Assembly (NCBI RefSeq): GCF_001540865.1
Contig: NC_033632.1
Coordinates: forward strand, 5,773,629-5,837,628
From: Ananas comosus
Lineage: Eukaryota; Streptophyta; Magnoliopsida; Poales; Bromeliaceae
Reading direction: 5' to 3'
Length of the DNA stretch: 64,000 bases
The position numbers and the translations under genes are program-made. Shown piece after piece: positions 31,513-43,835 of this stretch. The notes beneath the pieces are model-generated. The model made no database searches. It saw nothing but the letters and a program-made list of their open reading frames with translations, and was not told the origin of the DNA. Within the stretch, counting starts at the first letter, position 1. The number at the start of each line of letters is the position of its first letter.

Positions 31513-32102
31513 GGTCTCGTGCCCAGACCTGCCATATGCCTGCACATATAAGACGTCTACAACAAAGCGATATAAATAATAAGAGTAAACAAGTATCTAG
31601 GGATATCAGAGCAAGTGAGCATCTAGATTCTAACAACAAGTAGAATGAAAGAGAACTAAACTACTAAGATAAAACATAGAGTGATACATCGATGTCTCAA
31701 ATACAAGTGCTACATTACAAAGAAATCCCTCAAAAACTGCCAGACTGCGATTTGCAAAGTATGCCGGTACACGAAAAAGTGTACTGGTACAAATCCTTAG
31801 TACGTTCAAACCCGAGGCTTGGGTTGGCAGAAACAGCTCTGTGTACCGGTACAAATCCAATATTGTACCGGTACAACCTCTTGTTCCTGTACAACTTCAA
31901 TGTTGTACCGGTACAACACCCTACAGAACTCCAACCCGAGAGCAACCTAAATTCTTCTCTTTAGAGACTCCGGTGCTAAACTTTAAACCTCGATTCTCGA
32001 GGTCCGAGCCATAGGTCGGAATACTGTTAACGACCCTCCAGAATATCTGAAAACCCTCGGAACACTCGAACCTCACAATTTGTAAAGGTCCAGTGTGTTG
32101 CA
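31505..32102 (-). repeat. Partial 5' LTR of the minus-strand Gypsy element
   Basis: Matches 28943-29576 from the CTCGCCCGGT block onward and ends GTGTTGCA before the TSD tgttc. The first 28 bp or so of the LTR are missing at the deletion boundary. Carries ACCGGTAC palindromes at 31760-31915. Confidence 0.85.
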
Positions 32103-32107
32103 TGTTC

Positions 32108-32266
32108 GATAGCAGTACCTTCAATAACTAGCTGAGTGTCCTGCGTCTCGATCACCCGTCTGATCTCATGCTCAACCGTAATAGGTGTCAATAGTATGTC
32201 TGGCCGTGGAGGAGCTGAAGACGAGGGCTGATCTACATGGAGAGACTGCAACTGTATGAGGATCAA
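32108..32266 (-). pseudogene. 5' part of the unidentified ORF cut by the Gypsy element
   Basis: Minus-strand frame MILIQLQSLHVDQPSS... up to the insertion point; see 28799-28942 for the continuation. Removing the Gypsy element and one TSD restores an uninterrupted codon at the junction (GAA then CAT). Confidence 0.45.
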
Positions 32267-32279
32267 CTCATTTCAACAT

Positions 32280-34168
<1,889 letters not shown>

Positions 34169-35331
34169 GCAGTAAAAGGTAGGGATGAAAGGAAAGCCAC
34201 CGAGCGTGCACCACTGAATTGACTTCGGATCGAAATACCCACCTATGTCTGTCGCCGCATCTAGCTCCTGCGAGGTGAGGGACGCCAATCGGACCTATGA
34301 TAGGTCCACCGAGTCAGGATCTAATCCACTAGACTCAAAACACATATCTCACAAACCCAAAATCGCTCACGGAATCGATTTCCCAAAACCGAACCCTAAA
34401 CTTGCTGAGAGTCCCAAAAATGCGTCGGGATACCCCCCGGACCCACAAAATATTCCTAAATGTAGTGACTCATACCGGGAGTCACCCACTAATCCAAAAC
34501 ACAGCTATTTGGGTGTCCAAATAGCAAACACAAGTGTCCAAGTGAACTCAGTCGTCGCCGATCGATCGTTCACTACCGGACTTCCGGAAGTGTCCAATTT
34601 GGCACCGAAAGCCTCCGCCGCTCGTCTGTCGCCTCCGACCACATAAGGGGACCACGGCGGCTAGCCAACGAGACTAAGTGATGATTTCTAGGGCAACCAC
34701 GTAGTCGAAAATCCATCGCGATGAGAAACCGCATTCTACCAACAATTTCGTCGGAAAACATACCGAAACCCCTCTGCCGAATGACGCCGTAGGACCCCGT
34801 TTCCACTCCGCAAAGGCTCTCGAACCTTCGATGATTAGTCAAGAGGTCAAAAATAGCAATCACATGCTGTCCAAGGCTATGCATGGGGTCCCTATAGCAT
34901 ACAATTCGCAAACAACCCATTAGCATTAAATACTATTAAAATAATACATAAAAGACGAGTTTTGAGCTCGTTACCCCTATCCACATCGCAGCGGATCCAT
35001 CTAACTAGTCGATTTAACTTGTCTCGATGAGATAATGTCTGTGCTCACTGTCCGGAGCGTGATCGACGGCCGGGCGGCTTCGAAACAGCAAAAAAAACTC
35101 CTCTAATAGGTTGCTCCGGGAAACGATCGAGTCCCACGCGCGCACCGGAGTTTCGTCGATTGTAGTGGAGGTGAGCATGGTGTTTAGCGAGCGACAAGGA
35201 TCATCGTGCTCACTTCTGGGAAGGTCAAGGAGCTTCGGATTGTCGAAAAATACGAACGGGGCAAAATCGTGCCGGCGTGCCCTAAGCTGCCAAGCAGGGA
35301 ATATGGTGACTCCGACCGGCCGCTGATGGCC
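34169..35331 (-). repeat. Gypsy LTR-like DNA, left part
   Basis: No credible gene. Composition and phrases (TTTTGAGCTCGTTACCCC near 34960, AGGTGAGCATGG near 35170) resemble the long LTRs at 36700-37975 and 52140-53682. It is probably one LTR, cut by the Copia LTR at 35332. Confidence 0.45.
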
Positions 35332-36690
35332 TGTGAGGATCAAAATGGCAACCTAAGAGGGGGGTTGAATTAGGTTTCTAAAATAAAAATCCAAATAATC
35401 AAGCAAATTAAAAAAACCGATGCCAATAAAAGAAATGCAAACTCGAAAAGCACACGATCAATTTGTTTCGAGGTTCGGCACTTTGCCTACGTCCCCGCCA
35501 ACTTCTCAACACTCGAGAATGTTGGATCTCCACTAGATGATGCTTTTGCGGGCAAGCACCAAGCCTTCACATCAACTCCTTCTTCTTTCAAGCTTCAAGA
35601 ATTTGCTTCTCTCTCTTTTTACAAGATTAAATCTCACTACAAGTTTTCACTCAAGTTTAGAGAGAGAATTGAGAGCTAAGAGTATTAAGATCACTGAAGT
35701 TTTTAAGCTCAAATCAACTATCAAGTTGTTACCAAGTGAGGCCTCAATACCATATATTTATAGCCTCGGACAGATCTGTCAGTTGTACTTTCGGGCGCCC
35801 ACAAACTGTTTCCGGGCGCCCAGAAGTTTGTGCACGCCAGCTGCTTCTCGGACCACGTGCGCCGCTTTTCTTGACTTTGTATGTTTGGGCCGTCAAAAGT
35901 TTGTGGGCGCCCAGATCTCGAGGAACAGTTTTTCTGTCACGCGCAGCTTTTCTTGACTTCGTAAGTTCTGGGCCGTCAAAAGTTGTGGGTGCACAGAACA
36001 CGAGGAGCCGCTTTTCTGACACGCGCCGCTTCCTCTGGATTTGGGCCGTCAGAAATTTGTGGGCGCCCAGATCTCGAGGGACAACTTTCAAAAGTTGTGG
36101 GCGCTCAGAAAGTCGTGCTGACTTTCTTGCCAGACAGCCCAGATTGCGTGCGCCGCTGCTTCCACAAAATCTGGGCGCCCAGATTTTGCGCCGCCTGTTG
36201 TCGCAACCTGTCAAGTCAAACAGTCTTTGTGTTTCTGGATCACCCGAACAGCAAACAGGCAGGATCCAAAAGGTCTCAAAAGATTCGGATCCACTTTCGG
36301 GCGCCCAGAACAGGGTCCAGAAATTGCAACTTTACAGAACACAGAATTTGAGCAATTTTTGAATATTTAAAAGTCCTTTTCACCTAATCATAAATTTAGA
36401 ATTTTGTTTAAGTGATCTATAAGGTGATAAGATGAATAGTTTAAACTTAACTCAAAGTTTCTCACTCTAATCATAAGTATAATATTAATCAATTAAGAAT
36501 GGAGAGAGTGAATTTGTCTGTTTGACAAAAGAAGCAGACACAGCTTCAAGAGGTGAAGCTTGGTGCCAGAATATTGCCCATCTTGAATCCTTTTTGAAGA
36601 TAGAGAGATCTAAAACACAAGACTCAAGATAAAGAGATTAGTCCAATAATCGTGATTATTTGTTATCATCAAAATCTAATAGATGATTAG
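35332..36690 (-). mobile_element. Copia (Sirevirus-like) LTR, minus strand, probably solo
   Basis: The left end on the minus strand is ...CACCCCC-type text: plus-strand TGTGAGGATC, then CCTAAGAGGGGGGTTGAATTAGG, the reverse of a typical Sirevirus-type LTR 3' end. The minus-strand TATA box TATAAATATA lies near 35758. Upstream of it (35790-36305) are about six GGGCGCCC palindromes. The 5' end near TGATGATAACAAA (about 36671) or a little beyond is uncertain. No internal coding region adjoins on either side, suggesting a solo LTR. A possible imperfect TSD (tggcc/gggcc) is weak. Confidence 0.65.
35752..35766 (-). promoter_or_regulatory. TATA box of the Copia LTR
   Basis: Minus-strand CTATAAATATATGG, just downstream of the palindrome array in LTR sense. 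Confidence 0.5.
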
Positions 36691-36699
36691 GGCCACTAG

Positions 36700-37975
36700 G
36701 CCAACAGCCTGCAGGCGTGCGCGCTAGCTGAGTCGGCCGCGAAGGGGGAGGGGAGCCCCGTGCTCCCCTCGGCTGGCGGCGACGTGCAATGGTGGCGACG
36801 CCTCAAGCCGTGCGGCCCGCGTGGCACGAGCTCGGGCTCGTAGAGCTCAACGGCGGCGGCAGCGGTCGGGGGTGCTACAGGGCGGCGGCGGCGGGTCACA
36901 AAGGTCGGAGAGAGGCGGTGGGAGGCCACAGCGGTGCGGCGCGATGGCGGAGCTCCCCACGCATATGTGGCTAGGGCATCAACGTGTGCCCCAACGGCGG
37001 CTCGAGGAGGCTTAGGGCGGCAATGGTGGGTCCCTCAGGACCGGCGGCGTTGCTCCAGGGCAGCGCGGCGCTTGGTCGGCGGCCAAGTTGAGCCCCTAAG
37101 CCGCACAAGGCCCGCAGGCTCGTCTTGGTTGGCGGCGGCTCCCACGGGCGCGGCGACACCAGGCACCATAATAGAAGGGTCGTCTGTGGTCGGGGGTGAC
37201 GCCGATGGTGGTCCCCGACTGACAGCGACGCAAGGATGGAATCTCGGGCTAGCGCTCCCTTCAGAGCACCAAAGAGAAAGAGATAGAGAGAGAGTGAGGA
37301 GAAGAGGAAGAAGAAGAAGAAGAAGTTGCTTCCTTTTCTCCGACGGCCGGCAGCAACGGCGGCGGCGTAGGGCCCTCTCTCAGGAGGCAAGGGGAGGGGA
37401 GGAGGATGGAGGATGGGTCTAGGGTATAGGTTCCCAAAACTCCAAAATCCCTCTTTTAAAAAAAAATTAAAATCATTATTTTAAAGACTAATTGCTCAAA
37501 ACTTCCCCAAAACTTAGAATTTGTGATCCAGTCCTTCTCCAACATAATCGTCTTGCAAAAAGGTCCCTGCCCGCAGGTTTTCGCACAAAATGGAGCACTG
37601 CTCGCGTCTAAAAAGCAAAAACACCACGAGATAAAAGCCTTTCCAAGGATAAAACTTATTTTTCTAGAAAACCGTGCATCAGACATAAAATCCGTCGGCG
37701 CCATTGGCTCCGACACAGTCGGACCATCGAAAATGAGCTATTGGATCGCGTAGAATGGTGTTCGATTAGCATTCGAAGACCATCTTTCTTTTCGGTCCTT
37801 ACCAGAAATGCGGGTTACTATTTACTTTAAGTGAAAAGTAATAATTGCGTAAAAAATTTTATTTTAAATTCTTTTTCGCTGAAATTTGATGGACAAGCTT
37901 AAAAATAAAATACACACTATAATATTTAAAAAAAATATCAAATATATATAGAAATTAAAAATCTCAGTCTTCACA
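36700..37975 (-). repeat. Gypsy (Del/Tekay-like) LTR, right part
   Basis: Homologous to 52190-53682: both contain AAAACCGTGCATCAGA, GAGCTATTGGATCGC and a TTACTATT..ACTTAAGTGAAAA.TAATAA.. stretch, in the same order. Read on the minus strand it starts TGTGAAGACTGAGATTTT at 37975. The GC-rich left half gives many spurious frames. Together with 34169-35331 it probably forms one LTR interrupted by the Copia LTR. Confidence 0.6.
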
Positions 37976-39255
37976 TGTAACCACTTTTCCTAAATTCATA
38001 TTTGTCGTAAAATTCTTGCATAGTTAACATATCCAAGAAAATTAGATTATCATATTGTAATTTTCCTTTTATTTTAAATAGATAATAGATGCAGTTCATT
38101 TTTATATTTATGATCATTTTACCAATTTTTATTTGTCAACTACGTAGCACGCTGGTATATATTTTTCATTAGTTAAATTATTAAAGTACGATAAGTTAGA
38201 TTTGAAAATTGTATTTTAAGAAAGTAAAGAAGGCGGCTAATCAAAGCCTAAAGTTGACATTGCAGGCATGCATCATTTAAGATTCATTCACCATTCACAT
38301 GCAACTTCGACTGCAATTTTGACTTTAGTTGGAATTTTATAATTCTTAATTAACTTCTTAACGTCTATATATTTTATTTTATTTTAGTTTTTTTTTATGG
38401 TAAAAATTTGTCAGTATTATTATTTTATTTAAATTTTTATTATCGAAAAGTGTTAAAGATATGCATTTTTTTTTTTATTGGTTTGATCCATACACCGAGC
38501 CTACGGAAATATAGAAAAAATTTCATGAGGATTTTTTATTGATGGATCCTAATTTAAGTTGGAACCTAAGTGGACTAGGATTAGTTTCATACAAAACTCT
38601 ATATTCAATGATTATATTGAATTAGAGTAGAATTTAGCTAATGCATATACGTCTATATAAGGTAATATATAGAATTGAGTAGATTTTTTACAAGTATCAG
38701 GGTCCTAGGTGCTTTAGGTTTTAGTCAATTGAATCTATTTCTTTGATTACTAATAGTCCTTAGGATCAAACACTATTCTACGCTTACCCCACCTTGCAAT
38801 CAATTCATCTCAAACCTACTATCTCCATCCAATTTGGTTAAAACTCAAAGCACCACCCCCATGGTGGCTTTTGGAGGTTTTTAGCTACTCTGGTAATATT
38901 ATATATATATAGTACTGGTAGTATACTTTTGTATATAGTTATACTATTACTAGTATATATATATTACGGATATTATATATATATATATATGTGTGGTGTG
39001 TGTGTGTGTGTATGTGGTGTGTGTGTTGTGTTGTGTGGGTGGGTCAAAATTAACTAGAAACGCTAATTAATTAAGGGTTGGATATATAACCTTTTATTAT
39101 ATAGATACTATCTAGTAGGCGTGTAATTATGTGGTGTGTGTCGCGTGTGTGTGGTGTGTTGGGTCAACATTAATGGAGACGCTATTAATTAAGGTGGGGC
39201 GGTTTTCTCTGAGGGCCACACGCAACAAGAAAAGTAGGGGAGAGGCTATACAAGG
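37976..39255. other. AT-rich intergenic DNA with short microsatellites
   Basis: No gene recognised. TATATA runs occur near 38900 and 38975, followed by GT-rich runs (39000-39040 and about 39135-39165) and a small local duplication: AATTAACTAGAAACGCTAATTAATTAAG near 39050 resembles the text near 39170-39195. Confidence 0.5.
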
Positions 39256-40268
39256 TAATTAGGGCAGCCATCCTTGTGAATCGGATACGGTTTTTGGGAC
39301 GGGTGGTTGGGGCGGGACAAAATTTGTGGACATCCGGGGTGGCCAATTACTTTATTTTGGCACGGATGCGGGTATGGGGCGCGCGTGGTGTGCAGTGCCT
39401 AGGGGTGGACTGGGCCGGGGCTTAGGGTCAGTGGATACTATCCAAGCCCGGCCCAAGAAATGTTGAGCTGTGGGTTTGGGGGCTTTTACCCAATTTTTTT
39501 AAAAAATTAGCCCGGTCAAGCCCAGCCTAATGCTCAATTACCATGGGTTTCTTAAGGCCCATTTTATACATTTTCTATAATACTTAAATATTTTTTTTTT
39601 GTATAAACATGTTTCATGTATATACTCATAAGTTGTTATAATTAATTAATTATATAAATAATATCTTTAAATTATATTCCTAATATGGAATAATTATTTT
39701 GTTAATGGTGGATCTATACTACTAGTAATATATAGTATATTATATTCATAACATGTAGTAGATATATATTATCAGTATATATGATGATAGTAGGTTAATT
39801 TATTCTTTTTTAAATAAATATGTATAGTATAGCTTATAGTTATTAAATAATTTATTTATATTAATATATCGGCTTTTGGGTCGGGCTCGGGCTAGGCTTG
39901 GACACGCCCAAATAGGCCAAATTTTATTTCGGGCTAAATTTGAAGCCCGGGCCGAACCTAAAGTTTAAGGTTTTTAGTACCCAATACCCGCCAAAACATG
40001 GCCCATCGGGCGGGCTTGTTTTGGCGGGGCAGTTTCCCCCTAGCGGCGCCATCCCGACGTCGGAAAAAAAAAAACACTTGTGGGGCTCGGTTTTTAGAGA
40101 GGGAGGAGAGAAAGGGGAAGGGGCGGTGGTGATGGGCGCCGCACATCACGCGGCGCCCATCCGCATCCGTGCCCAAACAAATAGTTTGGGCACGGATGTC
40201 CACGAAATTTTTGTCCGGTTGCGCGTGTGGATAAATTAATTAGCATCCACGGTCCGGCTAATTAATAC
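39256..40268. mobile_element. Foldback MITE interrupted by a hAT-like MITE
   Basis: Long imperfect inverted repeats: GGACAAAATTTGTGGACATCC then GGCACGGATGCGG (39315-39375) pair with GGCACGGATGTCC and GGACAAAAATTTCG in inverse (about 40130-40222). TAATTAG-like text lies at both outer ends. The outer ends and TSD are not certain. Confidence 0.6.
39400..40042. mobile_element. hAT-like MITE nested in the foldback MITE
   Basis: 643 bp. The left end TAGGGGTGGACTGGGCC and right end ...TTTCCCCCTA are roughly inverse. The flanking 8-mers gcagtgcc and gcggcgcc agree at 6 of 8 positions. The GGGC/GCCC-rich sub-terminal text is typical of small plant hAT elements. Confidence 0.55.
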
Positions 40269-41650
40269 ACGGCGGAAGAGAGGTTAGTATGCGTAAGACG
40301 GATTGAAGTCAGCGGCGAAGCGGCGGTTCTCGACCAAATTGTCTGAGCGGTTCGGATTCTTCGAAACAACGGTATAAAAAATTTTGGTTAGAGTTTTTAT
40401 ACTTCTCTAATTTGGTCTTCTCGGTTTTACGAAAATCTTTTTTAGTATTTTTTTAGAGTTTTCGTCGGAACAAGAGAAAGGTGGGATTCCTCATAAGGTT
40501 CCTGGTTTTTAACCGGAGAAGACATAAGGTGTAAGCTTGTACTTCTTTTTCTTCATATAGTGGAATACATCTCTCTCGCTCTCCGCTCTCCCCGTGGACG
40601 TAGGCAATTGTCGAACCACGTAAATCTTGATTTTTTTTTCTTTTTTTTTTATCGTTTGTTCGATTTTCTCTATTTTTTTCGTGCATTTTTGTTGATAGAG
40701 CACGACGGACGATTCATCCTGTTTCCAACAAAAAGGTTGTTGAATAGGACGAAAACTGTCACATGGTAACCATTACTTCCATGATAGTATCTGTCATAAT
40801 TAATGAACTGTATTAAAATAACTAGAAAATTAATTATAAAAATAAAAATATATATAAAAAAATTGAATAAATGTTGGGTGCATGGCGCTTCATAGTTGAC
40901 CATATTCATTGTTAGTTGACAACATAGTTAGTTAATTCATAAATTATTAAAAAATTATTAAAAATTCGAATAAAAGGGATTTTTTCTCAAAAGATCATAA
41001 TAAAATGCAAATATTTAGTTTAAATTTATTATTTACGAATAATTCGCGTATGCTGAACTATTTAGCCAAAACAAACGTGGAGAATTTTTGGATAAAAACT
41101 CTTTCTCCATTGATTCACGAATTATTACAGAATTATTTGCGAATTATTGAAAAACTTCATAAATTTATAGAATATGATCATGAAAAAGATGAAAATTGAA
41201 ACGCAATGAATTTTGCTATTGTTTTTTGAGAAATGATTCAATACTTTATTTTATAAAAAATAAAAAAATCTTAGCCATTGATCAATAAGGAGTAAATGTA
41301 TCATTTTAACACGTAGCAAGTTAGAAGGTTACTTCATATCAAGGTTATTTTTATAATTAAATATTACAAAATTTAGAAAAAATTTTGATTGATATCCTAA
41401 ATTTAAGCATTAATTTTGCACTAAGTTAAGCATTAATTTAAGAATTGCTTGATATCCCAAATTTAGGCATTAATTTTGCACTAATTTAGCCATTAATTTT
41501 AGAAATTTTAGAATTCCTATAATTTAGACATTAATTTAAATTTTAAAAATTTTATAAATACTATTATTTCTAGATATATTGAATTTAAATAATAAATATT
41601 AATATTTAAATTTAAAAAATTAAATTAAAAGTAGAGGAATTTTGTATTAC
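40269..41650. other. Intergenic AT-rich DNA
   Basis: No supported gene. A 64-codon frame at 41005-41199 has no recognisable motif. A local near-duplication of TGATATCC.AAATTTA.GCATTAATTTTGCACTAA occurs at about 41390 and 41450. Confidence 0.4.
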
Positions 41651-41659
41651 TATTAAAAA

Positions 41660-42085
41660 AAATTAATGTTGGTAAATGCTTAAATTCAACATATAATATG
41701 TTTTAAAAAATTTTAAATTATTCTCATTTAGGAATTAATTTTATATCACTAATTTAAAACAAAATTGAAAGTAGGTAAATATTAAATTCAACATAGTTAA
41801 TATATTCAAAAAAAATTTAGAATTTTTCTAATTTATACATTAATTTTATATCACTATTTAATTTTTGTAATATTGGTAAATATTTAAATTCGGCATATTT
41901 AATATATTTTTAAAAAAATTAAAATTTTCTAGTTTAGACATTAATTTTGTATCACTAATTTTTAAAAATTGAATGTAGGTAAATATTTAAATTCAACATA
42001 TTTAATATGTTTTTTAAAAAATTGAATTTTTTCTAATTTAGATATTAATTTTTTATCACTATTTAAAAAAAATTGAATGTGGGTA
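41660..42085. repeat. AT-rich minisatellite, about four 105-bp units
   Basis: The phrase TAAATATTTAAATTC(A/G)(A/G)CATA..TTAATATRTT, then AAAATTTTCTAATTTAGACATTAATTTT.TATCACTA, recurs about four times with point changes and small indels. Confidence 0.75.
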
Positions 42086-43693
42086 ATTGATTATGAATAT
42101 AGGGTATAATTCAAGTTTTTTCTTAGAATAGAGTTTACATACTAAATTAATTCAAATTTTAATAATAAAAAATAATCTTTTTAAAATAATGATATCATGT
42201 ATTATAATTTAAAATATAAGCTGAAAATAAATCTGAAGTTTAAAATCTAAAATGTATATAGAAATATTCTATAAATCTAAATAGCATAGTGCAATACGAA
42301 CCCAATAAGCTTTCAAAGACCTAGCAAAAACGGCAATGCAAAGTGTAGAATAGATGTAAAAATCAATGTGAAGGAAGGTGAAGAAGATGTAAAAATCAAA
42401 GTGCAAGCTTGGGTTGAGTTCACTGTATATTTTCACAAGTGCACCATCACCTCTCTATATATAGGAAAGCTTTATGAGTTGTCCAATGGGAAGGGTCCAA
42501 GGGAAGATCTTTGACCAAGATCTACCTTCTTTCCGAGGTTGGACCAGATTTGATCTCATTAGGGTCTTTTCCAAAATAATGTCATTCTTGGGTTAATTAA
42601 ATAATATTAAAATCTAATAAAATAAAGTTTTAAATCACAGTTTTAAACATTTAAAACTAACAAAACCAACCATCCCCGTAGCCGAGTTGAATAAACTCGG
42701 GCAAATTTGGAACCGGGCATGAAAATTCGTTTACTGTAAACTCAAGTCAGAAAAAAAAAAAAGAAAAAGAAAAGAAATCAAACTAGGTTGACTTGGTGAA
42801 GCTTCTTGAAACTTGGACTGTGCTTGAGTTATTCACCGAGTTACACATGATAATACCACTAAATATTTTCTGTTAAAAATAAAAATACTAAAATATAGGT
42901 ACAAGGGAGCTTTAAAATTTTAAGTTTAAAATTCAGGCAAGTTTTCAACTCAAAGTCACTCAAAAGTATGACATTTTAATCCTGAAATTTTTGAATTTAG
43001 TTATAATTTCTGACTGAAAATATAAGTCACGTGGTGTTTTATTTTTCGAACTTTCCAAATGGTTGACATTAAATTTCCGAACCAATTTTTTTAAAAATAA
43101 TTACTTAACAAAAAATTAATATTAAAGTAAATATAATATTTTAATTATTATAGTATCATCAAATAAAATATTGATATAGTAATTCAACTCTGAACCAGAT
43201 CCCAATAAGTTTGGAAAAGAAATAAGAAGAAAAAAAAATCTCCCAAATGGCGCTTAAAATTTAAAAGAGAAATAGCATTCCTGAATTTGTGACAAGGTAA
43301 CAAACTACATTCCCCAAAATACGACGAGCGGCGTAGGATAGTGGCGGAGAGACAAAACCACGAGTGAACACAGAGAACAACATCCATAAATATAGAAACA
43401 AACCCCAAAGAAAGAGCATTGCAATGCTACATTTTATACGAAATTTTACGTTCCTCGTCCAAGTGCGAGTAGTCCTATTTTTATACTTCCAAGGATCCAA
43501 ATAATTTAGAAGCATTTTTAATGTTTATTCCTTTTATACTATAAAACTATTTCGCGCGCGACAACTAAGATTGAAAAAGTATGTGATTCAAGCACTTGAA
43601 TTGAATCTCATATACTTCTTGTGTGACCGGTCGATACAATAATTTTATAGCATGAAAAAGGGAAAAAAAAAATTTATTTAAAATCTTTGGAAG
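42086..43693. other. Intergenic DNA, no gene recognised
   Basis: AT-rich. Short frames on the minus strand at 43184-43515 lack any motif I know. A poly-purine run lies near 42750. Nothing supports a gene here. Confidence 0.4.
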
Positions 43694-43694
43694 N

Positions 43695-43835
43695 CCTCCG
43701 CGAGTACCCGCCGCCGCTGCGCCGCCTCCGCGCCGCCTCCTCCCGCCGCCTCGACCCGGTCCTCCGCCTCTCCCGGCAGCGGCTCCCGCCTAGCAGCATG
43801 CTGCTGGAGAGGTCCGAGTAGCGGCTCGACCACGT
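43695..43835 (+). other. GC-rich coding-like fragment next to an ambiguous base
   Basis: Directly after an N at 43694 the base composition jumps to very GC-rich. The plus strand reads LREYPPPLRRLRAASSRRL... for about 40 codons before a stop. I do not recognise it. It may be a fragment of another gene or a junction in the assembly. Confidence 0.35.

Larger units (their letters stand above)
28943..32102 (-). mobile_element. Gypsy chromovirus (Tekay/Del-type), internally deleted, minus strand
   Basis: A 3.16-kb element flanked by a perfect 5-bp TSD, tgttc (28938-28942 and 32103-32107). The 3' LTR is 28943-29576 (plus-strand ends TGTCACGCC...GTTACA). The PPT lies at 29577-29590 (TTAGGAGGGG on the minus strand). 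The pol 3' half is at 29629-31455. The 5' LTR is about 31505-32102. The 5' LTR terminus, PBS, gag, protease and most of RT are missing. The break carries a 55-bp inverted piece (separate entry). The two LTRs are clearly related but differ at scattered sites, so the insertion is not recent. Confidence 0.9.

Noticed and set aside
35537..36362. Frames of 122-208 codons with repeated WAPR/GAHK-like words
   Set aside because: Produced by GGGCGCCC repeats in the Copia LTR U3.
36696..37422. Several Arg/Gly/Ala-rich frames on both strands
   Set aside because: Lie in a GC-rich Gypsy-type LTR; the homologous LTR at 52140-53682 shows similar fortuitous frames with different protein sequence.
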